64,000 nucleotides of DNA. It comes from Mesohalobacter salilacus (GTDB lineage Bacteria > Bacteroidota > Bacteroidia > Flavobacteriales > Flavobacteriaceae). Under the pieces are notes generated by a model. That model made no database searches and was not told the origin of the DNA. It saw only the letters and a list, made by a program, of their open reading frames with translations. Each line of letters begins with the position of its first letter. The first letter of the stretch is position 1. Below, piece after piece: positions 27,012-35,886 of this stretch. The stretch spans positions 31,210 through 95,209 of the forward strand of contig RRZV01000092.1 in NCBI GenBank assembly GCA_003931895.1. The letters are read 5' to 3'. The translations under genes were made by a program, and so were the position numbers.

Positions 27012-28283
27012 TTACCTCAAAATCGTCTCCTTCCGATCTGGACCAACTGACACAATTTTGACATTGACTTCTACAAAATCTTCAATAAAAGAAATGTAAT
27101 CTTTTAGATTTTGAGGAAGTTCATCATAAGTTTTTACTTTTGTGATGTCTTCTTCCCAACCTTTAAAACTTTTGTATATGGGTTTTAAATCTTTGGCGCT
27201 GAGGTTGTAAGGTAAATGAGAAATGTCTTTGCCATTATAGTGATAGGCTGTGCACACTTTTAATGTTTTAAAGCCGCTCAACACATCAGCTTTCATCATC
27301 ATTAAGTCGGTAACACCGTTCACTTCTACAGCGTATTTTAAAGCAATTAAGTCGAGCCAGCCGCAACGCCGAGGTCTACCAGTGGTTGCTCCAAATTCAT
27401 GACCAACCTTTGCCATTTGTTTACCATTCTTATCAAATAATTCTGTAGGAAATGGGCCACTGCCTACGCGTGTGGTGTAAGCTTTAAAAATCCCAAACAC
27501 TTTTTGAATTCTATTTGGCGCTAAGCCAAGTCCTGTGCAAGCTCCAGCAGCGGTTGTGTTAGAAGACGTCACAAAAGGATAAGTCCCGAAGTCAATATCT
27601 AATAACGAACCTTGTGCGCCTTCAGCCAAAATACTTTTGTTGTTTTTGATGGCTTGAAATAAGTATTCTTCAGAATCAATAAACTGTAAAGTCTTTATCT
27701 TTTTGACCGCTTCAAAAAATTCGTGTTCTAATTCATTTAAATCGTATTGGACATCGACGTTGTAGAATTTTATCATTGCTTGATGCTTATCAGCCAATTG
27801 ACGGTATTTATCTTTCCAATCCTCAAATTCTAAATCCCCAACACGAATGCCATTTCGCCCGGTTTTGTCCATATAAGTTGGACCAATACCTTTTAAGGTG
27901 GAACCGATTTTGGCTTTGCCTTTTGCAGTTTCTGAAGCAGCATCCAACAAACGATGTGTGGGTAAAATGAGATGCGCTTTTCTTGAAATCAATAGAGATT
28001 TGGTATAATCGACATCGTATTTATCGAGACCTTCGAGTTCTTTTTTAAATATCACGGGGTCAATTACCACGCCATTGCCAACTACATTGGTGGCTTTTGG
28101 GTGAAAAATCCCAGACGGAATGGTGTGTAAAACGTGTTTTATGCCATTAAATTCTAAAGTATGTCCCGCATTTGGGCCACCTTGAAATCGTGCAATAATG
28201 TCGTATTGTTTGGTCAGGTAATCAACGATTTTGCCTTTACCTTCATCGCCCCATTGAAGGCCAAGTAGTAAGTCTATTGTCAT
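27012..28283 (-). CDS. purA: Adenylosuccinate synthetase
   Basis: 423 residues. Makes adenylosuccinate from IMP, GTP and aspartate, the first committed step to AMP. Blocks seen: LGLQWGDEGKGKIVD at the N-terminus with the GTP-binding loop, FQGGPNAGHT, GPTYMDKTGRNGIRVGD, and TTGRPRRCGWLDL. C-terminus SVGPDRKETI is complete. Normal length. ATG overlaps the stop of the fur-like gene by one base. Its last 61 bases exist a second time at 25764-25824. Confidence 0.97.
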   Translation of the reverse strand: MTIDLLLGLQWGDEGKGKIVDYLTKQYDIIARFQGGPNAGHTLEFNGIKHVLHTIPSGIFHPKATNVVGNGVVIDPVIFKKELEGLDKYDVDYTKSLLISRKAHLILPTHRLLDAASETAKGKAKIGSTLKGIGPTYMDKTGRNGIRVGDLEFEDWKDKYRQLADKHQAMIKFYNVDVQYDLNELEHEFFEAVKKIKTLQFIDSEEYLFQAIKNNKSILAEGAQGSLLDIDFGTYPFVTSSNTTAAGACTGLGLAPNRIQKVFGIFKAYTTRVGSGPFPTELFDKNGKQMAKVGHEFGATTGRPRRCGWLDLIALKYAVEVNGVTDLMMMKADVLSGFKTLKVCTAYHYNGKDISHLPYNLSAKDLKPIYKSFKGWEEDITKVKTYDELPQNLKDYISFIEDFVEVNVKIVSVGPDRKETILR

Positions 28284-28750
28284 TATGAATTGTCCTTTGG
28301 TTGATTGCGTTTGCCGTAAAAATATAGCGTATGTTTATCTATACTGATGTCAAACACTTCTTCTATTGTTTTTTTGATGGATTCTATACGTGGGTCACAA
28401 AATTCTATAACTTCATTGGTGTCGGAAAGAATAACATGGTCGTGTTGTTTGTCGAAATAAGATTTTTCGTATTGTGCTTGTGTGCTGCCAAATTGGTGTT
28501 TTCTCACTAAACCACAGTCTAACAATAAATCTATGGTGTTATAAAGTGTAGCACGACTTACGCGGTAATTTTTATTTTTCATGGTGATATACAACGACTC
28601 GATATCAAAATGCTCTTGATTTTCGTATATTTCTTGCAAAATGGCAAAACGTTCAGGAGTTTTACGGTGTTTGTTTTCTTCTAAATATTTGGTAAACACA
28701 TTTTTAACAATAGCCTGATTGTTTTGCTCTACATTTTTCAATTTTTCCAT
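28283..28750 (-). CDS. Fur-family transcriptional regulator
   Basis: 155 residues: winged helix (about 15-90, [31 protein letters not shown]) and a dimer/metal domain with [17 protein letters not shown]. The structural-zinc CxxC pairs of E. coli Fur are absent; only single Cys residues remain. Metal sensed (Fe, Zn, Mn or peroxide) is therefore open. It lies between the RelA/SpoT gene (17 bases upstream) and purA (one-base overlap), so the three are likely co-transcribed. Confidence 0.9.
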   Translation of the reverse strand: MEKLKNVEQNNQAIVKNVFTKYLEENKHRKTPERFAILQEIYENQEHFDIESLYITMKNKNYRVSRATLYNTIDLLLDCGLVRKHQFGSTQAQYEKSYFDKQHDHVILSDTNEVIEFCDPRIESIKKTIEEVFDISIDKHTLYFYGKRNQPKDNS

Positions 28751-28767
28751 AGTTGCAAATTTAAACT

Positions 28768-30984
28768 TTATTCACGGCTTACTTTATCAATTCCATCTAT
28801 TTTTTTCAATTTGTCAATCAATTGATTAAGGATTTTTTTGTTTTTGATGGTCACGGTGATTTCACCATTAAAGACGCCGTGTTTACTTGAAAAGTTCAAA
28901 TTTTTCATATTCACATTCAAACTTTTTGAAATTAAATCCGTGACTTGACTGACGAGGCCTAAGTTGTCAATACCAGAGAGTTTGAGTTTGGCATTGAAGT
29001 CTTCTTCGGTAGAATCTATCCATTTGGCTTTTTGAATGCGATAGGCGTAATTACTCTGCAATTGAATAGCATTTGGGCAATCTTTTTTATGCACTTTTAT
29101 GCCGTCATTAACAGTTAAAAATCCAAAGACATCATCGCCAGGAATGGGATTGCAACACTTGGCAAGGGTGTAATCAAAGGTTTCTTCGTCATCACCAAAG
29201 ACCAATTGGTCGTAATTAGAAGAAATTTCATCATCGTCAATATCTTTGTTTTGAGGCTTAGATTGTCGTCTGATTTTTGATTTAAAAAAGGACACTAAAG
29301 CATTGTTCTTTTGTGAGGCAAAATTTTTGAGTTCTTTATTGTCAATAGTGCCTTTGCCTACACGATAAAACAAGTCTAAACTGGTTTTAAGCTTAAAGTG
29401 ATTCACCAACTCATTAACGGTTTTTTCATTGAGTTGAATTTTCTGAGATCGCAATTTTCGCTTGAGGATTTCCTTGCCGTCTTCAGCAATTTGCTTTTTG
29501 GTTTCTTTTAAAGCGGTTTTAATTTTTGAGCGTGCACGGGCTGTGGTCACAAAGTCTAACCAGTTGGCAGTAGGTTTTGCATTAGCTGAAGTAATGACTT
29601 CAACTTGGTCGCCACTTTTTAGCTCGTGACTCAAGGGCGTGAGTTTGCCATTAACCTTTGTACCTCGCGTGGTTAAACCGACATCGGTATGGATATGAAA
29701 AGCAAAATCTAAAGCTGTCGCTCCTTTGGGCAATGATTTCAAGTCTCCCTGTGGCGTAAATACAAAAATTTCTTTGGCATAAAGGTTGAGTTTAAATTGT
29801 TCAACAAAATCTACTGCGTTGGTTGCATTGTTTTCTAAAGCTTCTTGAAGTCTTGATAACCATTGGTCTAAACCGTGATCGCTATTTTTGTCACCGTGTT
29901 TGTATTTGTAATGTGCGGCATAGCCTTTTTCGGCTATTTCATTCATGCGTTCGCTTCGGATTTGCACTTCAACCCATTGGCCTTTTGGCCCCATAACGGT
30001 AATATGCAAAGCTTCGTAACCTGTTGACTTAGGCGAAGAAATCCAGTCTCGCAAACGGGTCGGATTAGGTCTAAAGAAATCGGTAACGATAGAATAAATT
30101 TTCCACGCTAAAAACTTTTCATTAGCTAAGTCAGATTTGTAAATAATTCTAATCGCAAACTTGTCATAAACTTCATCAAAACTGATGTTTTGAGCTATTA
30201 TTTTTTTTCGAATTGAATAGATTGACTTAGGACGACCTTTGATTTGGTAGTTTAAATTTTCCTTGTCTAAAGCCTCTGAAATAACCTTACTAAAGTCTTT
30301 AATATAAAGGTCTTGTTCTTCTTTACTTTCCTTGATTTTATCGGCTATATCTTGATAAACCTCAGGTTCTGTATATTTTAAACTTAAATCTTCAAGCTCA
30401 GTTTTGATATTATAAAGCCCAATGCGATGGGCGAGCGGCGCATAAATATATAAAGTTTCTGAGGCGATTTTGACTTGTTTGTCAGGCCGCATAACATCCA
30501 TCGTTTGCATATTGTGCAAACGGTCTGCAATTTTTATGATGATAACGCGGATGTCGTCATTTAAAGTGAGCAACATTTTCCTGAAATTCTCAGCTTGCAT
30601 GGAGATATCACCATCTTTTTTTAAGCTGGAAATTTTAGTGAGTCCATCCACAATTTTGGCTACAGTTTCACCAAACAATTGCTCGATATCGGCCAGTGAA
30701 TATTCAGTATCTTCTACAACATCGTGGAGTAGGGCAGCGGTAATTGAAGTGGCGTCTAAGCCAATTTCAGAAGCTACAATTTGCGCCACAGCAATAGGAT
30801 GAAAAATATAGGCTTCACCAGATTTTCGGCGTTGGTCTTTATGCGCTTCTAAAGAAATTTCAAAGGCTTTACGAATTTGAATTTTGTCTTCTTTAGTCAA
30901 CGACCGATAACTGATGCGCAAAAGCTTTTTGTATTGCTTGGCAATCTCTTTATTTTCTTCTACGATGTATTCTTCTGTTAGCAT
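28768..30984 (-). CDS. RelA/SpoT-type (p)ppGpp synthetase/hydrolase
   Basis: 738 residues, full length for a Rel enzyme. N-terminal HD hydrolase (…[13 protein letters not shown]…, KIADRLHNM), synthetase domain ([21 protein letters not shown]), TGS ([19 protein letters not shown]), a zinc-finger-like [13 protein letters not shown], and a C-terminal ACT domain. The intact HD motif means it can both make and break the alarmone of the stringent response. First gene of the leftward rel-fur-purA run. Confidence 0.95.
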   Translation of the reverse strand: MLTEEYIVEENKEIAKQYKKLLRISYRSLTKEDKIQIRKAFEISLEAHKDQRRKSGEAYIFHPIAVAQIVASEIGLDATSITAALLHDVVEDTEYSLADIEQLFGETVAKIVDGLTKISSLKKDGDISMQAENFRKMLLTLNDDIRVIIIKIADRLHNMQTMDVMRPDKQVKIASETLYIYAPLAHRIGLYNIKTELEDLSLKYTEPEVYQDIADKIKESKEEQDLYIKDFSKVISEALDKENLNYQIKGRPKSIYSIRKKIIAQNISFDEVYDKFAIRIIYKSDLANEKFLAWKIYSIVTDFFRPNPTRLRDWISSPKSTGYEALHITVMGPKGQWVEVQIRSERMNEIAEKGYAAHYKYKHGDKNSDHGLDQWLSRLQEALENNATNAVDFVEQFKLNLYAKEIFVFTPQGDLKSLPKGATALDFAFHIHTDVGLTTRGTKVNGKLTPLSHELKSGDQVEVITSANAKPTANWLDFVTTARARSKIKTALKETKKQIAEDGKEILKRKLRSQKIQLNEKTVNELVNHFKLKTSLDLFYRVGKGTIDNKELKNFASQKNNALVSFFKSKIRRQSKPQNKDIDDDEISSNYDQLVFGDDEETFDYTLAKCCNPIPGDDVFGFLTVNDGIKVHKKDCPNAIQLQSNYAYRIQKAKWIDSTEEDFNAKLKLSGIDNLGLVSQVTDLISKSLNVNMKNLNFSSKHGVFNGEITVTIKNKKILNQLIDKLKKIDGIDKVSRE

Positions 30985-31066
30985 AAAACTAAATTAGAAA
31001 ATTTTAGCTATACGCCAATCATTTCAAAGTTTTTTTATGGTTTTATTGACTAAAAGTATTTATAAT

Positions 31067-31131
31067 AACTAAAATAATAGTTACTAAACTAAAAAAATAG
31101 TTGTATAACTAAAAATATAGTTATATGTTTG
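31067..31131 (+). promoter_or_regulatory. Triple BlaI-type operator and promoter
   Basis: Three 16-base dyads AACTA-N6-TAGTT begin at 31067, 31087 and 31107, an exact 20-base period (two helical turns). The -7 box TATGTTTG is at 31124-31131, right after the third dyad, so bound repressor would block RNA polymerase. ATG of the blaI-like gene is 16 bases further on. BlaI/MecI repressors bind such inverted repeats as dimers. Confidence 0.75.
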
Positions 31132-31147
31132 TTTCAAATTAATAAAT

Positions 31148-31510
31148 ATGGCCATTTTAGAAAAACTCACCCAAAAGGAAGAAGAAGTGATGCGCGTATT
31201 GTGGACTTTAGACAAAGCATTTGTCAAAGACATCAAAACAAAACTTAAAGCAGATTACCATTACAACACGGTATCAACCATTATTAGAAATCTTGAAGAT
31301 AAACAATATGTCGGCCATCAGGCTTTTGGAAATACACATCAATATTTTCCTTTGGTTGCTCAAGAAGACTATCAGCGTGAAGTTTTAAGCCAAACCACTC
31401 AAAAATTCTTTAAAGGCTCGTATAAAGATTTGGTCTCTTTTTTCGCTAAGGAAGAAAAAATCAGTCAAAAAGATTTAGAAGACATTTTAAAAATTATCAA
31501 AACCCAATAA
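31148..31510 (+). CDS. BlaI/MecI/CopY-family repressor
   Basis: 120 residues with the winged-helix of the family (LTQKEEEVMRVLWTL, YNTVSTIIRNLEDKQYVGHQ) and a C-terminal dimerisation helix. Family members are cleaved by, or released through, the partner metallopeptidase. The stop is two bases before the BlaR-type gene. Likely autoregulated by the three dyads in front. No beta-lactamase gene is nearby, so the regulated target is unknown. Confidence 0.92.
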   Translation: MAILEKLTQKEEEVMRVLWTLDKAFVKDIKTKLKADYHYNTVSTIIRNLEDKQYVGHQAFGNTHQYFPLVAQEDYQREVLSQTTQKFFKGSYKDLVSFFAKEEKISQKDLEDILKIIKTQ

Positions 31511-31512
31511 AC

Positions 31513-33303
31513 ATGGACACTTTAATCTATTTTTTAAAATCATCAGTCCTGTTGATATTGTTTTATGTGGTTTATCACGTATTGTTAAAACGAGACACGT
31601 ATCATCAATTTAAAAGAATCTATTTGTTATCAGGTTTAATTTTATCAGCGGTTTTACCTTGGATTTATTATACCAAAACAGTTGTTGTTCCAAAAAATAA
31701 TTTTTCAGAGGCGCCTGTAAACATTCAAAGTATTGCTGGGTTTTCTGAGGTTTCTAATTTAGGTTATCAAGCTAAAGATATATTCACTTTGTCATGGAAC
31801 GACGTATTGCTTATGGTTTATGTTTTGGTTGGCCTTGTGTTGTTGGCAAGGTTTGTCTATCAATTTTTTAAGCTTCATAAGTTATTGAGACAAACTGCTT
31901 ACAAAACAATCGATTCATATAAACTTCACATTGTTGATAACAGTGTCAATCCCTTTTCATTTTTTAAACATATTTTAATCAGTCGAGCCGACTATGAATC
32001 TGAAAACTTCAAAATGATTTTTGCCCATGAAAAAGTGCATATCAATCAATACCATTCTGTAGATATTTTACTTGCCAATTTATATTGTGTCTTGTTTTGG
32101 TTTAACCCTTTCGTGTGGATTTACAAAAAATCTTTAGTTCAGAATTTAGAACACATCGCCGATGATATTTCAGTTAAAACGCTATCGGATAAAGTCAAAT
32201 ATCAATACTTATTATTAAATCATACTTTTCAAGATAACCACTTTCAATCTTTACAAACCACCTTTTTTCAATCGTCTATAAAACAAAGAATCATGATGCT
32301 AAACAAATCGACTACCGCCAAAATTTATGCTTTAAAAAGCATAGTTGTTCTCCCTATTTTAGTTTTATTATTTATCAACTTTCAGTCTAAAATATTGGCC
32401 CAGGAAAAGGAATCAAAGGACGACAAGACTGTATCTTATAGCATAAAGTATTGGGATGATTTTAAGCCATCTCTCATATCGCCTAAAAAAAATCCCTTTG
32501 ATGTTAATAACTATACAGTCGCACCAACTTTTATTGACAACAATACTTTTGTAAACGATTCTTTAAGAAAAGATGAAAGAGTGGTCGTCAAAATAAACCG
32601 TTATGCAGGCAAAGAGTATTTAGAGCACACAAAACGATTTTTAAAGAAATCATACAACATTGATGTCAATTATTCTGATTTAAAATACAATGATAAAAAT
32701 GAGTTGATATCAATTCAAGCCAAAGTAGATTGTAATGATGGTTTTTCTGGAACCATTGCCAGAAAAAACAATCAGCCTGTAGAAGAATTTTATATCTATA
32801 GAGATTATTCTACAGCGGCTGAAATACCTTTCGGTGTCGGTGACAATTTGCCCTCATCACTTACAGGAGGAAAAACATCTAAAAACTCGACTCAAGTTAC
32901 TCACAGAACTTCAGTAATCTTATCACCATCTATGAAAGGTATTTTTGAAGTCAACTTTAAAGACCTGCCAGAAACTTCTGATGTCACGACAGCAACAGCG
33001 AATAAAGTCAATTTAAAGAACGTTAAAACCTTTATTATTAATGGTAAATCTTTTGAATTATCTGAAATCAAATCTAAATTTATGGTTGTAGATAACTATG
33101 AGTTTATTGATGACGAAACTTTTAAAGCCAATGGAGAATTAGTTAATGGTGATAACTATTTTGATTATTTAAAATCACAATCTGAAGACAAGAAAGAAAT
33201 TTACGTCGAAAATATTGATGTAATCATGTTTTCTGACAACAAAGCTACATTTTATCATTTAAAAGAAGTTGCAGTCACTCAAGAGAAATCAGAGAAAGAA
33301 TAA
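31513..33303 (+). CDS. BlaR1-like M56 metallopeptidase
   Basis: 596 residues. Four transmembrane helices (about 8-24, 36-52, 97-118, and one near 325-345) and a cytoplasmic-loop zinc site HEKVH at residues 172-176 in FAHEKVHINQYHSVD. The C-terminal ~245 residues are periplasmic, with no penicillin-binding SxxK motif recognised, so the signal it senses is unlike that of BlaR1. It probably inactivates the repressor encoded just before it. Ends at a strong terminator. Confidence 0.88.
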   Translation: MDTLIYFLKSSVLLILFYVVYHVLLKRDTYHQFKRIYLLSGLILSAVLPWIYYTKTVVVPKNNFSEAPVNIQSIAGFSEVSNLGYQAKDIFTLSWNDVLLMVYVLVGLVLLARFVYQFFKLHKLLRQTAYKTIDSYKLHIVDNSVNPFSFFKHILISRADYESENFKMIFAHEKVHINQYHSVDILLANLYCVLFWFNPFVWIYKKSLVQNLEHIADDISVKTLSDKVKYQYLLLNHTFQDNHFQSLQTTFFQSSIKQRIMMLNKSTTAKIYALKSIVVLPILVLLFINFQSKILAQEKESKDDKTVSYSIKYWDDFKPSLISPKKNPFDVNNYTVAPTFIDNNTFVNDSLRKDERVVVKINRYAGKEYLEHTKRFLKKSYNIDVNYSDLKYNDKNELISIQAKVDCNDGFSGTIARKNNQPVEEFYIYRDYSTAAEIPFGVGDNLPSSLTGGKTSKNSTQVTHRTSVILSPSMKGIFEVNFKDLPETSDVTTATANKVNLKNVKTFIINGKSFELSEIKSKFMVVDNYEFIDDETFKANGELVNGDNYFDYLKSQSEDKKEIYVENIDVIMFSDNKATFYHLKEVAVTQEKSEKE

Positions 33304-33326
33304 ATCCAAAATAACTTTTGTTTAAG

Positions 33327-33354
33327 ACCTCGCTTTTAAAGCGGGGGTTTTTTT
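33327..33354 (+). terminator. Rho-independent terminator after the BlaR-like gene
   Basis: CCTCGCTTT-T-AAAGCGGGG (one internal mismatch) followed by seven T. It ends the blaI-blaR operon and shields it from the insertion sequence 30 bases on. Confidence 0.85.
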
Positions 33355-33428
33355 GTTAGTCATTCTAAGCTTTTGTATATAATTTAACGTCAACTCGACC
33401 TAAGAAAGTTGATTTTTTTAATTGATAA

Positions 33429-33489
33429 AAGAGAGGTTTTTTGTATATTAACATACTGAAATACAATTAATTAAACAAAAACCTCTCTT
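33429..33489 (+). promoter_or_regulatory. Hairpin that would hide the transposase start
   Basis: AAGAGAGGTTTTT (33429-33441) and AAAAACCTCTCTT (33477-33489) are perfect 13-base inverted repeats with a 35-base loop, and the transposase ATG follows at the very next base. Read-through transcripts from outside would fold the ribosome site away, like the protective hairpins of IS10 and IS50. Confidence 0.6.
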
Positions 33490-34395
33490 ATGATTTCCAA
33501 TGATAAAGTTATAGAAATTTTCTGTGAAATTGACGATTTTATGCTTGAATATGACCATGTTGTTGAAAAAGGTGGTATTAACACCTCTAAATCTATCAAA
33601 TTGCGTAAACGCAAATTTAAAATGTCTGATAGTGAAGTAATGACTATTATGGTTATTTTTCATCTTAAATCTTATCGAAATTTAAAACATTTTTACTGTG
33701 ATTATGTTTGTAAACATATGTCTGATTTTTTTCCAGAACGTGTATCCTATAATCGATTTGTAGAACTTCAAAAAAGGGTAATTCAGCCTCTTGCAGTTTA
33801 CTTAAAATTACGCAGACTAGGCAAATGTACAGGCATCTCATTTATAGACTCAACACCACTAAAAGTGTCACATATCAAAAGAGAAAAACAGCATAAAGTA
33901 TTCAAAGATATTGCTGAAAAAAGCTTTGGTACTATGGGTTGGTATTATGGTTTTAAACTTCATATTGTTACTAATGAGAAAGGCGAAATAATTGATTTTG
34001 TGATAACTAAAGCAAATGTAGACGATAGACAACCTTTAAAAGATAAGAGTTTTCACGATAAGATATTTGGAAAAATATTTGGCGATAAAGGGTACTTAGG
34101 GAAAGACTTATTTGACAAACTATTTGTTGATGGAATACACATGATAACCAAAGTTAGAAAGAATATGAAAAAGAAAAAATTAGAATTTATGGAGCGTGTT
34201 ATCCTTAGAAAAAGAGCTGTTATAGAATGTGTTAATGATGTACTTAAAAACATATGTCATATAGAACATTCTAGACACAGATCATTCGATAATTTCATAG
34301 GAAATTTAATTGCAGGACTAACAGCTTATTCGTTCTTAGAATCAAAACCTTCTGTCAAAATTCAAGATTTATTACCTGGATTAAAGATAGCTTAG
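33490..34395 (+). CDS. IS982-family transposase
   Basis: 301-residue DDE transposase, complete. Catalytic candidates are Asp120 (SFIDSTPL), Asp199 (FGDKGYLGK) and Glu246 (RAVIECVNDVLKN, followed by the family's typical HIEHSRHRS). N-terminal helical DNA-binding part about residues 1-90. No frameshift or stop is present, so the element may be active. Expression would be limited by the hairpin immediately upstream. Confidence 0.92.
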   Translation: MISNDKVIEIFCEIDDFMLEYDHVVEKGGINTSKSIKLRKRKFKMSDSEVMTIMVIFHLKSYRNLKHFYCDYVCKHMSDFFPERVSYNRFVELQKRVIQPLAVYLKLRRLGKCTGISFIDSTPLKVSHIKREKQHKVFKDIAEKSFGTMGWYYGFKLHIVTNEKGEIIDFVITKANVDDRQPLKDKSFHDKIFGKIFGDKGYLGKDLFDKLFVDGIHMITKVRKNMKKKKLEFMERVILRKRAVIECVNDVLKNICHIEHSRHRSFDNFIGNLIAGLTAYSFLESKPSVKIQDLLPGLKIA

Positions 34396-34463
34396 GTCGA
34401 ACTCACGTTAATTTATCAGAATTCTTTAAATTAGCCACGTTATAATTTTCTAAAAAACAAACC

Positions 34464-35201
34464 ATGGCAATAATCAAATCTGGCAATCCCGCACTATCTG
34501 ACAAACGCTTAAAAGTTGAAACCTTGGCAACCGATACCCCAATGACGGCTAAAGGCGCTGTACAAAAGACGCTTGTGTTATTAGCTATTGTGGTTTTAAC
34601 CGGTAGTTTAAGCTGGTCTATGGCGGCATCTAACCCTTCACTAGCTCAGGCTTTAACCATAGGTGGCGCGATTGCAGGTTTTATAACGGCTTTAATTATA
34701 ATTTTTAAACAAACCATGGCGCCGGTGTTGTCTCCTTTATATGCTGTTTTTCAAGGGGCGTGTTTAGGTGCCATTTCAATGCTTTATGAAAACTTATACG
34801 ACGGTATTGTTTTGCAGGCCATACTTATTACACTTTGTATTCTTTTGGTCATGCTCAGTTTATACCAATACAAGGTCATTAAAGTGACAGAAAAATTTAG
34901 AATGGGCGTTGTTGCCGCTACTGGTGGAGTTGCTCTGGTGTATGCTTTGAGTTTTGTACTGGGCTTCTTTGGTGTACAAGTTCCATATATCCATGGCGGT
35001 GGCATCATGAGTATAGGGTTTAGCGTTGTGGTGGTTGTTATCGCCTCTTTAAACCTAGTTTTGGACTTTGATTTTTTTGATAAAGGCGAAGAAAAACAAC
35101 TGCCTAAATATATGGAATGGTACGGCGCTTTTGGCTTAATGGTAACCCTAATCTGGCTCTACCTTGAGATTTTACGCCTACTGGGAAAATCTAGACGATA
35201 G
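34464..35201 (+). CDS. Bax inhibitor-1/YccA-family membrane protein
   Basis: 245 residues with seven predicted transmembrane helices after a ~35-residue cytoplasmic lead. Family blocks include the early GAVQKTLVLLAIVVLTG and the late YMEWYGAFGLMVTLIWLYLEILRLL. Bacterial members are thought to be pH- or Ca-regulated channels or protease modulators. Monocistronic; the preceding IS ends 50 bases upstream, so its original promoter region may have been disturbed. Confidence 0.88.
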   Translation: MAIIKSGNPALSDKRLKVETLATDTPMTAKGAVQKTLVLLAIVVLTGSLSWSMAASNPSLAQALTIGGAIAGFITALIIIFKQTMAPVLSPLYAVFQGACLGAISMLYENLYDGIVLQAILITLCILLVMLSLYQYKVIKVTEKFRMGVVAATGGVALVYALSFVLGFFGVQVPYIHGGGIMSIGFSVVVVVIASLNLVLDFDFFDKGEEKQLPKYMEWYGAFGLMVTLIWLYLEILRLLGKSRR

Positions 35202-35279
35202 TTTTTGACCAATTTATTATTTGACTTCAAACAGATGTTAAACTGTATTGGATTATGTCCAAATAAACGGAATATTTCC

Positions 35280-35287
35280 TAAATTTG
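35280..35287 (+). promoter_or_regulatory. -7 box of umuD
   Basis: TAAATTTG fits TAnnTTTG and lies 19 bases before the umuD ATG. The near-palindrome GGAATATTTCC sits just upstream (35269-35279) and could be a repressor site. No SOS box known for this phylum can be named with certainty. Confidence 0.4.
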
Positions 35288-35306
35288 TTCTCAAAAGACG
35301 AGGACA

Positions 35307-35744
35307 ATGCAAGACTGTTTTTCAGCCATACAATTATATCAACCTGATTATAATCATTTAGTCAATCTACCTTTAGCTGATCAGGGAATTAGTGCGGGTT
35401 TCCCGAGTCCAGCTGATGATTTTCTCGACTTGAGCATCGATCTCAATAAAGAACTCATCAAGCATCCGTATGCGACGTTTTACGGTCGTGTGCGTGGTGA
35501 TAGCATGACTGGTGCAGGCTTAGACGACGGCGACTTGTTGATTATAGATAAATCCCTCGAACCTCAGGATGGTAAAATTGCCGTGTGTTTTATCGATGGC
35601 GAGTTCACGGTAAAACGCATCAAACTCGATACCGACAGCTTGTGGCTGATGCCCGAAAACAAAAAGTATAACCCCCTAAAAGTTACAGAAGATAACGAGT
35701 TTGTGATTTGGGGTGTGGTGACTTGTGTGATTAAGAATATGTAG
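35307..35744 (+). CDS. umuD: UmuD-like LexA/S24 autoprotease
   Basis: 145 residues. Accessory subunit of DNA polymerase V, activated by RecA-stimulated self-cleavage. Cleavage site Ala30-Gly31 (SAGFPSPADDF), nucleophile Ser66 (RGDSMTGAG) and general base Lys103 (FTVKRIK) are all present. No helix-turn-helix domain, so it is UmuD and not LexA. Followed by umuC after a 140-base gap that contains hairpin repeats. Confidence 0.93.
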   Translation: MQDCFSAIQLYQPDYNHLVNLPLADQGISAGFPSPADDFLDLSIDLNKELIKHPYATFYGRVRGDSMTGAGLDDGDLLIIDKSLEPQDGKIAVCFIDGEFTVKRIKLDTDSLWLMPENKKYNPLKVTEDNEFVIWGVVTCVIKNM

Positions 35745-35880
35745 AAGCCTTAAAGCCCCCTATCCCCCAAAGGGAGAACAACAAACTGATAGTTAAAACA
35801 ATAAACTTTAAATTATAACTAATACCAATTAAGAAAAATCTGTCCCCTCTCCTTTGGAGAGGCTTAAGGAGAGGCTCTGA
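35745..35880. repeat. Hairpin repeats between umuD and umuC
   Basis: The gap holds a C-rich then G-rich tract (CCCCCTATCCCCCAAAGGG) and CCTCTCC-TTT-GGAGAGG at 35846-35862. The style resembles the repeat at 15519-15620. It may reduce read-through from umuD into umuC or be a leftover of a small interspersed element. Confidence 0.55.
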
Positions 35881-35886
35881 AATACT

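Larger units (their letters stand above)
33384..34411 (+). mobile_element. IS982-family insertion sequence
   Basis: About 1.03 kb bounded by imperfect terminal inverted repeats: left TTAACGT…CGACCTAAG (33384-33404), right CTTAGGTCG…ACGTTAA (34391-34411). One transposase gene fills it, and its stop codon is inside the right repeat. The exact ends and target duplication cannot be fixed from a single copy. It sits between the blaR-like gene and the Bax-inhibitor gene, interrupting neither. Confidence 0.85.
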
